Source of the DNA: Chrysaora quinquecirrha
Lineage: Eukaryota > Cnidaria > Scyphozoa > Semaeostomeae > Pelagiidae
Length of the DNA: 64,000 nucleotides
Direction of reading: 5' to 3'
Assembly (NCBI GenBank): GCA_014526335.1
Contig: JACTAT010000060.1
Span: 3,680,921 to 3,744,920 of the forward strand
Part shown: in pieces, positions 43,670 to 57,100 of the stretch
Position numbering within the stretch: position 1 is the stretch's first letter
Layout of the letters: each line of letters starts with the position of its first letter
Notes under the pieces: generated by a model
What the model was told of the DNA's origin: nothing
The model's input: only the letters and a program-made list of their open reading frames with translations
Database searches by the model: none
Position numbers and translations under genes: made by a program

Positions 43670-44242
43670 ACTAACCAACTAACCATCTAACCAACTAACC
43701 AACTAACTAACTAACTGACCAACTAACTCACCAACTAACTAACTATCGAACCAACTAACTAACTATCGAACCAACTAACTAACTAAGTAAGTAACTAACA
43801 AACCAACTAACTAACTATCGAATCAACTTACTAACTAAGTAGCTAAGTAACTGACTGACTAACTAACTAAGTAACTAACTAATTATCTAACCAACCAAAT
43901 AACTAACTAACTATCGAACCAACTTATTAACTACGTTAACTAACTAACTAACTAACTAACCAACCAACCAACTATCGAATCAACTATCTAACCAAGCAAC
44001 CAACTAACTAACGAACCATCTAACTAACTAACTAACTATCGAACCAACTAACTAACTAACTAACTAGCTAACTAACCAAGTAAGTAACTAACTAACTATC
44101 AAACCATCTAACCAACTAAGCAATCAACTAACTAATTCATTAACTACTGTAACTATTGAAAAACTAGCTAATGAAATAGCTAACTAACTCACTAGCTAAC
44201 TAACTAACTAACTAACTGACCAACTAACTAACTAACTAACTC

Positions 44243-44273
<31 letters not shown>

Positions 44274-44279
44274 TACTAT

Positions 44280-44357
<78 letters not shown>

Positions 44358-47300
44358 TACTAACTAACTAACTAACTAACCAGCTAACTATAAACCCAAC
44401 TAAAAAACTAAGTAACGATATGAAATGATGGCAAGAGTTAAGGTGGTAGCCATTATCAAGCCTAGGGCTTTTTGGGGAAAAAATTCATAAAAAATCGCCC
44501 CTTCCCCGCTGAACATTTTTTTCACCGATTTTGTCTTATCTTCACACATATCTACCTTACATATCTTCATATCTTCATATCACACATATCAACCTTACAT
44601 ATCTTCTTACATATCTACCTTGCTGAACGATTTCAGTAATTTTATCTTGAATATTTCTTATGGTGGTAAACAAAGGGTTACCAAGCTGGTAACAAGCTAA
44701 CAAATTTACGGCACAAAAAATACATGGAAACGAACCCAAATAACAAATTCCTGACAGTAGTCCGAGGCAGTATTTTGATAGCAGTATTTTGAAAGGAATG
44801 TTGGCTGAAATGTTGGCTACGTTTAGCCAACCCTTCCCCAACCACCAGCCAATGTGCAAAAAATTGCACCGAAAAGTAGATTTTATTTTTGGCAAAGGCT
44901 TAAGCGAAGTCGGGGAAGTTTACTTGTTTCTGAAATAAGATATTTGAAAATCTACAATATACAATATATATAATTATTTATTTTCAGGTTGATACGCACA
45001 GCATCTAATGAAGGCAAGAAAGTGTTAATGGAATTACTGGATCTGAAGACAGTGAACAAGAAAGACAACAACAATAAAGAAAGTGTACACAGAGTTCCCA
45101 GTTTGAGTTTGATAGAACGTGGCTCAAGAAAACTTGCTGTATCTGTATTCAATGTTATTCTGACGAACTGGATGTACAGTTTTGGTAAAGAATACACGAG
45201 GTCAGATTTCATGTTGTTGTTTAACAGAATCTCCGATTTGGTTGTGAAAGATTTGCCATTGCGATTCTTCTTGCCTGGATTTCCATGTAAAAGTGCCAAC
45301 AAAGAGAAAAAGGTAAATAGTGCTTTATCTTTCCACTTGTAATTTCTTCGCCACGAAGTTTAACTGCTGTGCAATTTTTAATAAGCAACTGGACTGTTGG
45401 TCAAGCCCTCAACGTTGCTTTGAATATCTAGTATTTCAGCCCTTACAGAATGACTGAAACCCTGTAAAAACTTTTTTTTGGCTCAGAAGTTTGCAATGAT
45501 GTAGTGTATAAAGAAAGCTATCTTAACCAAGACGTTTTAACAAAATCCAAGCCAAAGTTGCTTATTGACCAGTTGCCTATTGAAAAAGGGTATTTGACTC
45601 GATGAATATTCCGAAAATCCCCCTTAGCATCCATATAGCACTCAACATCTTTGAACTCGAACTGAACATTTAGGAGCTTCAGCATTGTTGGAAAATTTCC
45701 CTGATTGCTTAATTCATTGTTTGTTAAAGCATGGTTTCTATAAGACTTATTACCTAAGTCCCGGTTATAACTCATCAAATCGAGACTAGCACCAAACGGA
45801 GATCGCTCAAACTAGTAGTTTGAGCGTCCAGCAGTTGAACTCAATAGCGATAACAACGACTCAAGTAATAAGTGTAGGTTTATAGTCTTTGAGTTGTAAA
45901 AAACTTCAAAATTACGATGAACAGCGGAAACATTTTCTAGCATCCTTAAAAGCTTTTTTTCGTCTGAAACTCCTCAGAGCATGAACGTCAGAAACAGACT
46001 GAAACAATAGACTAAGGCGGAATTTATACCCAGATGCGGCTTGAAATGCACCAATCAGAAAGAACGAAAAGCTGAATTGGCATGGTGTTTAATATCTCAT
46101 ATTCCCTACCATTGTTCTAAACATATCCCGTATCCCCTGTATATCTCCCTTTGATCTCAGAATTTCACAAAAATACCCCGTATACCCTTTATTTTGTCCA
46201 AAATTATCTCTTATCCTTTTGATTTTTTCTGGAAATATTCCATATTCGTAAAACCCAAGAACCCCTAGTGGATTTTCCTGTGTGTCCTCATGGTCGCTAA
46301 TTTATATATAAGTTAGTAAGGTGCTTCTTGAATATTTATACACAGAAACAATAATTTTCTTCGCATAGTCATCAATTTCCTCATTTTCTTCATATATCTT
46401 CGCAGTGATTAAAACCCGTTTATTTCTAAGAAGTCATGTTCTTATTGCTCTCATGCTCTTCTTATTATTAGAAACCCTTCTTACAAGGTGAAGGAGAAAG
46501 CGTGTTAAACAAATGAGTTAACCCTTATTGAACGAACGAATTTATGCAAATGCTAATAATCCACGTGTTTATCCTAAAGGTTCTTGGGAATGCTCCTGAC
46601 TTTTCCGAATTTCTGGCGCTCAGGTTACTCCTTACCACAGCAAGAAAACTAGAGGCAATCTATCCTCACGGAGTTATCATAACAATCATGTCTGACTACC
46701 ACACATTTGATGAATACATTGGCGTAACAGAAGAACAGTACAAAATATACCATGAAGGCTTGAAATCGATGATCAATGGAATTGGTGCTGATGACGTCAT
46801 TGAGCTTATTTCTTTACAAAGTTTCCCAGAATTCAAGGATGTTCCACTTCAAGATATTTCACGTGTATTGAGCGAGAAGTATGGCGGGAAACAATACCTT
46901 ACCAATTTTGATGTTGCTACAGAGGTCGCTGAAGTTTTGGAAAAATACGTCAAGATGAAGAAATTCATGTTGGAAGATCAGTCACATAATTTGCCTGGTT
47001 CACCAAGGGCAAACAGAACAAAGAAATTCATCAGAGACGTTGCAAGAGGGATGATGTCTCAAGGAGTGGCACTTGATCAATTTCTAAAAACCCAATCTTA
47101 TTTGAAAGACTATATCCGATTGAGCATCCATCACCATCATCCTATGACAGGAAAGTTTGCCATTGATTTATTCAAAGATCACAGCACAAACTCTGGCATT
47201 CTTCGAACACCTTGGCATCATGCTGTTTTGTTTGATTCCGAAAATGGTGAATTTTTCATCGACCAGAAGATCAGCATTCTTAATGCCGTAGATGCAGAGA

Positions 47301-48355
47301 GTGATTCGGGCTCTGCTTTGGTCACTGTGCAATTTGAAGACAGAGATTGGTTCTATCTCAATGTGTACTTTTCAGAAGAATATGCTGCAATGAAAGAAGA
47401 ACTGTCCTTTGAAGCTCAGATGATTAAAGGTGGATGTGGAATCATTTTGACGAACAAAACAGTGGATGCTAAAGGCAACACAAAGCCAGTCAAGAGTGAC
47501 TGTATCAGTCCTGAGTCTCTTACTGCAATGATTAAAGAGTTTGGTTTAGTGGTTCTCAGAGGATTCGAGGATTTCAAAGACGAAGATGCAATGATTGAGT
47601 TTTACAAGAAGAGAGCCGATCATGGTATCGTACAGTGGGATTTTGGGCCAATTCATAAAGTGATACCAAGCGATGATATGCCAGGATATGTGAACAGCTA
47701 CGATGGTATTCCTATCCATTTCGATTTAGTTGCTCCTCCACGTTACATGGCTATATCTCAGGCTGACCACAGATATGAAGACTTCATTTCTCGCGAGTTT
47801 CTGTTGTATTGTAGAGAGAACCCAGCACACGGGACTGGTGGTACAACTTTTATTGATGCACATGGAGTTGTCCTTGCTCTTTCTGGTTCAAAGAAAGCAG
47901 AGTAAAAGAAGACAGTGCTGGCCTACGAAACAGAATTGAAAACAGATTTGAAGAGCGATAAGGAAGTCTATTTCGGAGGCAAAGGAAATGCTTATGAATA
48001 TCCTCTAATTCAAGTATGTCCATGGACTGGAAAAGATGTTTTAAGATGGTGGGAGCCATGGACTGAGGATGAACACCCAAACAGCACGCAGCATAACTGG
48101 TCGAAAATTCAGTCATCCTCGACATACAATAAGGAGCATGTCAGCGATTTAGAGAATGAAATAAGGAAAATTGCATTTGATGAAAGGTTCTTTTTTGCTC
48201 ATAATTATGAGCAAGGAGATCAAGTTTTTGTGAATAATTACACAACTCTGCATGGAAGAGCTGGATTTGCAAGCAAAAGAGAATTGTGGAGAATACAGGC
48301 CATTCCACCAAGCGACAATTTACCAGCATATTTCAAGGAGACTGGTAAGAAATGA
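41274..48355 (+). CDS. Isocyanide synthase-dioxygenase fusion (DIT1/PvcA plus TauD/PvcB), one in-frame TAA
   Basis: Exons 41274-41335, 44988-45312 and 46580-48355, in phase. The first 570 codons run to a TAA at 47903-47905; the same frame then continues 149 codons to a TGA at 48353. The N-terminal part is DIT1/PvcA-like: FPCKS followed by KVLGNAPDFSEFLALRLL, IMSDYHTFDEYIGV, then YIRLSIHHHHP and RTPWHHAVLF. The C-terminal part is a TauD/PvcB-type Fe(II)/2-oxoglutarate dioxygenase, with HFD (His 509, Asp 511), GGTTFIDAHG, a distal His in LHGRAGF (687) and ELWRIQ. In bacteria PvcA makes an isonitrile from an amino acid and ribulose-5-phosphate and PvcB oxidises it; in fungi the two can be fused. 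No signal peptide is visible. The TAA may be a null allele, an error or a readthrough site. Substrate unknown. Confidence 0.85.
41336..44987. other. Intron 1 of the isocyanide synthase gene
   Basis: 3.65 kb, donor GTAGGT, acceptor TTATTTTCAG. The first 1.4 kb has nothing recognisable; the rest is mainly the ACTA repeat array. Confidence 0.8.
42780..44420. repeat. (AACT)n array with CTATCGAACC inserts
   Basis: About 1.6 kb of AACT/ACTA tetranucleotides, broken by AACTATCGAACCAACT blocks and odd words such as ATTCATTAACTACTGTAAC. Two long blocks (about 43077-43480 and 43780-44185) share the same order of odd words, roughly 700 bp apart. Confidence 0.95.
45742..45876. mobile_element. Palindromic MITE, copy 2
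   Basis: Same structure as 29937-30059 (GATCGCTCAAACTAGTAGTTTGAGCG core cut in two, GACTTATTACC/GTAATAAGT ends), more diverged. It lies in intron 2 of the isocyanide synthase gene. Confidence 0.75.
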
Positions 48356-49307
48356 AAAAATATTGATTATCTTCAAACACTTGACAATGAAGTACTTGTG
48401 AATATAAAATAATATTTACACCAACACTATAGCTTGCTTTACTTTGTTGCTGGACGACAATTATTGTGCTTATGATGATAAAACTTATATTAATCCCGCA
48501 GAATTGATTTGCTCCACGTATTTATTCTTGATTTTCTATATATTTCAGTTATTTAGTTGTTTGTTTCATTCATCTAGTACTTGTTTATTTCGTTTGCTAA
48601 TTTGTTTCATTTGTTTAGTTATTGATTTCGTTCATCTACGAATAATGTAATGTGCCTAATTTCTGGAAGCTGGAAAGCGTTGGGATGGAGGTCAGAATTT
48701 CATGAAAGACCTAAATAAATACAAATCATGAAGTGGAAAATAGTTGCACATGTGGATATACTTAGCGTTTCCATAAGGGGGATACGCCTATGCGAGGGGA
48801 TTGGGCGATTTTCCGATTTTCCGATGCGATGACACAACGAATGGGCGATTTTCCGACTTTCGTCCTTGCTGTTGGTCTGTTTATAGAAATTCGCTCTGAT
48901 TAAGTAAGATCCCGTTTACACTGTACCGGATAAAACTTGTGCGGATCAAAGTTGTTCGGATCGGCCTTGCGTTTACAATGTGGCAGGTTACTTTGATGCG
49001 CTTCAGATTACCGTTTACACTGTACCGCTCTATTTTGGCAGCGCAGACCACAGCGTTGTAGTGCAAAATCTTGTGCAAAACGCCTGTCGGTACCAATTTT
49101 AGTACGTATTGAAGTTGTGGCAAGAGATCTTAATTTGATTATAAACTTTAGTAGTAAAACTGCGTCGAGCGACATAATGTAAGCAAGCAGACAAGAAACA
49201 ATTCAACAAATCCAGTATAATGATAAATTTAGATGATACAGTATAGAGCATGCTACAGTGTAAACGCAAAGCGGATCCAAACAACATTCGATGCGGGTCC
49301 AAATTCG
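48356..49307. other. 3' flank of the isocyanide synthase gene; no gene
   Basis: An AATAAA at 48713 is the nearest good polyadenylation signal, about 360 bp past the final stop. GTTTACACTGTA near 48912 and TACAGTGTAAAC near 49255 are inverted to each other and may mark a further old TIR element. Confidence 0.45.
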
Positions 49308-49316
49308 TCTTCGGTC

Positions 49317-49460
49317 TAGACTTGCTCCAAGTCTATTTCTCAAAGTCCTTCTCCAAAGGTCCACCACTCCGTGAAAAGAAATATATACACTCTCCTGTGT
49401 TTCCACGTAATGGTGGACCTTTGGAGAAGGATATTAAGAAATAGACTTGGGGCAAGTCTA
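49317..49460. mobile_element. Mutator-type MITE, 144 bp
   Basis: Ends TAGACTTGC and GCAAGTCTA begin inverted arms of about 50 bp that reach GGTCCACCA/TGGTGGACC. A 9-bp target duplication TCTTCGGTC lies at 49308-49316 and 49461-49469. A 9-bp duplication is the Mutator superfamily hallmark. A short internal loop only; no coding. Confidence 0.85.
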
Positions 49461-49469
49461 TCTTCGGTC

Positions 49470-51151
49470 TGAAATTAAATATTCTGTTATTAAAGTTATA
49501 GATATATCTTCAGAATAGCTATAGCAAACTTTTGAATTGCTTCATCTTGATTAAGAAACTTGGCTAAGAGTCACAGATTCAAAGTCTGTTTTTCCGGGTT
49601 GCACGGTGTAACAACACATTTGCAACGTATTTGGACACTGCGATTCTTATTCCCCGATTCTTATATATTGGAAAAGCGGCATACTGTATGATACAGCTTG
49701 ATTTTTAAAACAAAACAGGAAAATTTATAGAGAAACATTTACGAACTTTTAGTACTAAAATAGTGCAAAGAAAATTAAGAAATTTGAAAACATGAACATA
49801 CTGTATCGCTATTGAACCCTAGCATAAGATAACTGAACCACAAAGAAGAATAAAAGATTAATAAAAGTCACATCATTTCATTATATTTCGTACCAAACGG
49901 GGGCCCGATGGCGCGAATGGCGAACACTTTCGGATTTACCTATATGCAGTAGCTCATCGTCTGTGGGTACTTTTCGTGGGCCCTCAAGGCCTGGCTAAAT
50001 AAATTAGGAGACATGTTTCGCACGACATTGATGTCCCCTCTGTGTCTCCCAGTTTAGCCACCTCGGAATCTTCATAGCACGCCACAAAGTTGTAGCAAGA
50101 GCCACGCAAATGTTGCTCGCTTGTCACTTGCATGTTTAGCCACCCTGAGAGAACACGCTGAATGCAGTGTCGCACGCGATAAGTCTCCTAGTTCAGCCAC
50201 AGCTTTAAATGTATGCAAGGATGTGGCGCCGAGTTTTTCGTCACTAGACCCTTACAACCCTGAAATATTCTTTTCCATTGAAATCGTGACATTCCTTGTT
50301 ACTCAAATATTTTGTAGATGTTCTTACATCGTGTCAGAGCCACATTTCAACACTTTCAGAATTCAATACATTCAGAATTCAGAATTTAGTAGAGCAAGGG
50401 CAGGGCAAGATCCCCCTTGCATTTTAAGGTTTTTGAGGCAGCAGTAGATAAAGTTTGCGTGAAACTGTGAGATGCACCACTTGGCCGCCAAAAATGAACT
50501 CTTCTTTTATATTTTTAAATTGTTTTAGTTTGGTGCAAAATATTTATGGTCCTAACGTTGTCGGAAACTTCTATTACTACTGTACTGGCAACCAGTCAAA
50601 GTTGTCAGCAAAGTAATTTCGATCCTCCTGTTGTCTTGTCAAGCAACAGATTTTTCTCCTCACAGCCTTCTTTCTAATGTACACAATTCTGAGAAGCAGA
50701 AGCCGAGAGAGAGACAACCAGAGAGGCAATTGCTGAACGGGTACATACAGTTGAGTTAGTTTATGGGCTGTCCGTGGTGAAGCGCGAAGGGTCATGTAGA
50801 TGGTGTTACGTCATTGTTGAAAGGGACCTGGGAATGAATGATGAATTTGCTCGAGTCTTCAAGGAAGATTGTGTTTTGATTTCTCATCTGTCGGCAAGGT
50901 AATTTTATGTCTGCCGACTCTTGATGTTGTTAGCAGCTAATTTTTTCAGCAACGTTTAGGCTGAGTTTATGGTCTGCCTAGGTAATCTCTAGCTTCTCAT
51001 AGCACAAAAATAATCGAGCGTGGAAGTGCAAGAGGTGAAGTTTTAGTGACGGAGAGCAGTGTCGACGGTCTTGCCTAGGCCCGTCGGTTCGAAGAATTTC
51101 TGAAGTATTTTTGGATCAGAAAATCGGAAGATTAAACCTGTCGATTTGAAA
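49470..51151. other. Upstream region of the NEK-like gene
   Basis: No gene or repeat recognised in 1.7 kb; short frames on both strands look random. The promoter of the NEK gene should lie in its last few hundred bases, without an obvious TATA box. Confidence 0.4.
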
Positions 51152-54100
51152 ATGGAAGAAGGTACGCAACACTTTTTTATTTAAATTTTCTCAGAAGTTC
51201 ACATTTATCTTACTGTGATAAGATTATCCGTGGACTAAGGTAGTTAGGGTAGATAAAGTAAATAAAATTCAGTTTGCCTAACATTATTATTTAGCAATCG
51301 ACATAATTTTACATGATAGCAAATATCTATTATACCTAGATAGCAACAATAATAAACATGATTCTAAATTTTGAGCCAGGAGAAACAAAGGGAGACTAGA
51401 CTTTACTTTACTTAATGGACATAATTTCTAAAAGCACCTGCAGTTGGGTTGATGATTTGCTGATTTAATATTTAATCATATGCAACATGCAGAATTGGAG
51501 TTAATTCATCTGGTTGCTGTATGGAATCAAATATGCAGAGTGAATACTTGTAACCAGCAGACATCTGATTTGTATTTAAATGAACTTGCTTTACCTAAAG
51601 GCCCATTCAAAGCGCTCTTGATTTTTCACTGGACAATGCTTGACTTTTGTCCATCAACGTCAAGAGAAATTAATTGATAGTGTAAAAATGATCTTGGCAA
51701 TTTGAAAGTTGAGGGACTCGATTTCCATGCTCTGGGAAAAAGTACATGTGTCTTTTTGTGAAACTGCACCTGGTCAACTTTTGTTGAGGGAGGTGTTCAA
51801 ATGCTATTGACAGGTCTTGACATTACTGATGGTATCCCCCACAGTACTGATGGTATCCCCCACAGTACTGATGGTATCCCTCCACAGTACTGATGGTATC
51901 CCTCCACCGTACTGAATATCCTGCACAGTACTGATAGTATCCCCCCACTGTACTGACGGTATCCCCCCCACAGTACTGATGGTATCCCTCCACAGTACTG
52001 ATGGTATCCCTCCACAGTACTGAGTATCCTCCAATGTACTGATGGTATCCCCCCACAGTACTGATGGTATCCCCCCACAGTACTGAACACCCTCCACAGT
52101 ACTGAATATCCTCCACAGTACTTCACAGACGTTCTCCAGGGTGCTTTTGTTATTAAGACCTCAAACAATAGAAATGTCAAGCCATAAATTTGAAGATACA
52201 TTTTCCTCAACAACCCACGACATCACTCAACACAGCTCAACATCACTTGACTGAGTGTAAAAACAATCTCAACTTTTCACTCAGTTAAAAAGTTGAGAAA
52301 TGTCAAGTTGAGTAGGCTGAAGGCCTTGATCCACTTTACCGAAAATAATCAATTAACTTGTATTTGTTTTAAATGCAAACATAATAACAAACTACAATCT
52401 TGGAAAAAATATATTGGATCAGCGAACACAGTTCTGCTATTATCTATGAATTCCCCCTTCTTGCCATTACAATGTTGTTTCAAACAAAAGCTGTCTTGCT
52501 CTACTACCAACATTGTTTCCGGGGTAAAAGGGGGAAGAATTGGAGTTATGGAAGTAGAAAATCAATGGAATAGGACATATTCCTGGGAAAAAGGCCTTGT
52601 TCCAAATATTTTGTCCAAGATTCTAGCTGTTTACTGCATATTGTGCCATGGGGATGATATCATGAACTTATTTTCAGGTATTCCCAGTCATGATGAAAGC
52701 AAATACAACTCATTATCAAACTTGTACATCGAAAAGAAAATTGGAAAAGGCCAATTTTCAGAGGTTTATAGAGCAAAATGTTTGATGGATAATGAAACTG
52801 TTGCATTGAAAAAAATTCAGGTAAATGGTTACTTGTTTTAATTGATTAAAGAATGAAAACATATTTGGGGGATTTTTGGCATACTGGAAGGAATAGGTAT
52901 AGAAATCAGGAATGTTGTAACAAAAGATAGGAATTCTATTCTCTCTATTCCATTTACACAATGACAACAGTTGTGAATCCATAAGGTTCCCTATTATACT
53001 GCCCTCCGTACTGTGCCTTATAAATGGGTTGTAAACAAAAACTCTAGCCCTCCTGCACCAAGAAACATGCTTCTCTTTTTGACACCATTTCTGCAAATTT
53101 AGCACAAGCAGTAATTTCTAATTGTTTTTGGTCTAGAAAGTTGATCAAGTTTCAGATTTTCTCTCACTTTTGAAGTGTTTGAAGAAAACTAAGAGATGCA
53201 GCAGGAATTATTTGAAATCATGGCAATAAGGTGAAATGATTGTAAGGAACTGCTTTGAGAATGGATATCCCCATTATGCTTTATGGGGCAAAACTTTCAA
53301 ATGGGAAGAAACTTTTTCTAATGTGACTCAAAAATACAAGATTTTTTGTTAACTTTTATAAATAAGATGTTTAGCAGGAACAACATTGGGCTGCAAAATC
53401 AACATAATTTTTGGGAATGAGCTCCAGTGAATTTAACATTTTTAATGAGATTTCTGATAAGATTATTTCCGTGCGGTTTGGATACACAAAATATTCTTAT
53501 CTCCGATGAGAATATTTTGTGTTTCCAAACCATCCAATAGTTTCTGATAATTCACATTTTTCGATAAAAATGTTGTGCATTAGTATTTGTGCTTGATTCT
53601 TTTGTAGGGATAAAATTTTTACAATTTTGATAAAACTGAAGAAAATTTGAAAATTTTTCCCCTATGAATTTCCTATCCTTGAAATAATGGAAATGCTTTC
53701 CTTGACTGTTGATGTAATATTTCTGATTCCTATTTAGATCTTTCAAATCATGGATCATAAGGCACGTAGTGACTGCATAAAAGAAATTGAACTTCTGAAG
53801 GTACTAAATCCTTTTTCATAAAGCTGAATTTTCTACGAGAATTTTCTTTGACGAATTTCCTTGCTCATGTAGATTGACTAAAAATTATCCTTTTTTTTCT
53901 TCGACGAGTTTTATTTGCTCGTGTAAATGAATAACAATTTATGTGGCAATTATGGTTCTTTAATCTAAGTATTAGAGAAATTGTCAAGTCCATTTGTCAA
54001 ATCATCTACCCCGAGCAATTTTCGCATATGACAATTTTTTCTATGACAAATGCATTTGTTGATAAACTGCCATGCCAGTTTTTGAACAAGCCCACTTGTC

Positions 54101-57100
54101 ATATGAAAAATTGTCAATTGTCCTCAAATTGGCCCCCATCTACACTAGCAAAACAAAATTGTCAATGCAAAATTGCAACAGAAAAGATGCTCGTGTTATT
54201 TCGGCTTAACTATTAACTGAATGTAGGGTAGTGCTTGAGTGTTAAAAGGACAAACTAGACTGCTTATTCTTTTAATTCCAAGTAGGGATTTTGCTCAAAC
54301 TAGTGTTGTAGCGATGACTCAGAATCACATAATGCAGTTAGTTGAAATACCAACCCCAATTCCCCCTTCTTATTTTTTTCTATATTCTGTTAAAAAAGTT
54401 ATTTTCATTTTAGTCACTAAACCATCCAAATGTTATCAAGTGTCTTGCATCGTTTATTGAAAATAATGAGGTATGTATTTGTGTTTGTCTTTATATGAGA
54501 ATGCTAGTAATGACCACAACTTTTTCTATGTACATACAGTAAGTGTCAAGGTTCTTAGAATAATAATTTCTACTACTTATTGGGGATACTGTCAGTTATC
54601 ATCTTAGGCCCCGTTCACACAGGAAGGATTGTGTTCCGTTTCGAGGTGTTCCGTTCATAAAAGCTATATGCTGAGGCCACATTCACATGGGAACGATTCA
54701 CATCGTATCATTCCATTTCAGGAATCAAAACAATTTTTAAAGTGATCCAAAAGGTAGAACAATATGCAATTGTTCCATTTTGTTCCTGTGTGGACAGAAT
54801 AAATGGTCCAGAAAATGGAACAATACAGTTTTTGTGGTAAAGGGCATGTGTCATTGTTAAGATATATTCCCTTGAGATTTTATACTTAGTATCGAGTTTT
54901 TGTAAAGCATTTTGCTAATCACATTTTGCTAATCTCATTGTTTTGCTAATCTCCCAAAACATTCAATGGAACAATTTTTTTCCTGTGTGAACAGCAATAA
55001 AAGCCAGTATGTGATCGTCCCGTTCTAGTGTGAACAGCTAATTTTTTCGTTCCATAAATTGTAATGAAAGAGGAATTGTACAATTATGCACCTATGTGAA
55101 TGGGGTGTTAGAAACTCTGAATCTTCATTTACCAGGGTATAAGCATAGGCTGTATGATGACTTGTATTTCTTGATTCTGATGGTAGTAGGGTTCAAACCC
55201 ATGCATGCATTCCATTGCATAGATACAAAACCCAGTACCTTCACCATTAGGCTGCCTCAGTCTAATCTTTGAATTGTTATAATATATGATACAAAATGAG
55301 CTAATTGAAGTGACAGTGTCATAATTAATTAAGTTGACCCAAATAGAATATAGGTACTGACATAGTTTGTCAGACACTTTCGAAAATGTACCAAACAAAT
55401 AGCAAATAATATACGCTATTGATTTGAACAGACGACATAAACTTCTATGACCCTTAAACTAACCCTAACCTGAACCTAATCCCTACCCCAAACCCTAACC
55501 CTACTGCATTGTAGCCTTGTTTCCCTGTGAAAGATATTCGCTAAACTGCATTCTAGCCAAAATTTATTTGAAGTATGACTAATTTTGAGTTTTAAATTCA
55601 TTTTGCAGTTGAATATAGTTTTAGAGCTTGCTGATGCTGGCGATTTGTCTAAAATGATCAAGGTAATTTCATATTATTGAAAAACACCATTTGAAAGGCG
55701 ATTGCTTTTGTCAATCATTCTGAGTGACAGTTACTTTGCCAGACTCTTTTTTCACATATAAGTGATATCGCGGTTAAGCTAATCGGTTGTTTTTGCTCTT
55801 CATTGTATTCGCTATTCATTCGATTCCTATTCGCTTACGTCGCTCATGTGAACATGCAATTGTTGTTATGATCATTTAAATGTAGAATAAAGATATCGAC
55901 AAACAGCGCATCGATTCTATCTATCTATCGGATCAGCCGCGGTCGAATTGCGATGACATGATCTTTCCAATGTCTTCTGTCGTGGCTGTTGCCAGGTGGT
56001 CCTTAGAAATACCAGTATTGTTTATCAGCTGGTCTATGTAGGTGTGTGCTTTTTTTCGTTTTGGTCTTTTACCATGAAGTAGTTCCCATAAAAGAACTTT
56101 ATGAATTACTTCTTCTTTGCTCCCCCAGTAATGTCCACTCAAGTTTGTTCTCTGTTCTCTAACAATATCAGTTATTTTCGGGAGACAAACGCACATTTAT
56201 ATAGTGATCTCCTAAGGTATTAACTTGCTGAATCGCGAGGTATTAACTCGCTGAATCCTTGGAAGAATGTAAGAAAGTTGCTCGTGTGCATATAGGCAAA
56301 TAAAATTATAAGTTTTCTTCGGTGCCGTGACCAGTATTCGAGTTATTGCCGTTATTCATTCTTTCATTCATTCGAAATCGCGCCGCCAAAGCAAAAAAGC
56401 CTTGAAAACTAAAAAAAAAAGAGAAGCAACTACGCTATACGTCCACCAAGATTTTCAAGGAAACATCGGTTCTTTTTACGAAAGCAGCTGTCACTGACGA
56501 AGAAATTTTACGCTGTTGAAGGCACGCCGCCTTTCAAGAAGGCAGTACTATGGAAAAAGAAACCAAGAATATCGCCCTTGTAGAAATAGAACTATATTTA
56601 AGAGAAGGACTTTGTCTGAAAACATTTGTTAACCATTTAATACCATGCACATAATCCAAAGTAATAGCCTGGTAGTACTCCAATCTCTTAAAAAGTTGTT
56701 GGGCCCCTGCTATTTCTCTTGTTTGGGGAAAATATTTCTTTTCCTCCCCAATATTTGACTAAATAATATTGTCCGTAAACTTCATGATTAATTAAATCAT
56801 TAAACCGATTCTATTTTAACTTGATGACAATATGTTCTTGATAATAGCTTAAATTAATCTTACATATGTGTACTTTAGTCAGAATATGTGTTAGCTCGAT
56901 CAAATTATTTGAACTCGATATAGTATTTACTGATCAAGGTATCTTTAGTTTCAAGACAAGTCCTTAGACTAGATTGCCATGATACGAATTATGTAGAATA
57001 TTGCTTTCTCAGAATGACTGTAGAACTGTATGACTTTAGAATACAATTGAATTCTGACGAAATGTGTATATTAATATTGTTCGTAATTTATTCATTTGGC

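Noticed and set aside
46544..46579. ATG at 46544 as the start of the isocyanide synthase
   Set aside because: The twelve codons before 46580 end in a splice acceptor (CCTAAAG), and exon 2 supplies the conserved FPCKS region just upstream.
51797..52213. 138-codon antisense protein of repeated Y-C-G-G-I-P-S-V units
   Set aside because: The minisatellite leaves all three minus frames open at once, so the frames follow from unit length and not from a gene.
52293..52677. N-terminal extension of the NEK-like protein from the 182-codon frame
   Set aside because: A proper 3' splice site (ATTTTCAG) at 52677 and a phase-matched MEE exon at 51152 fit better; the extension has no kinase-family text.
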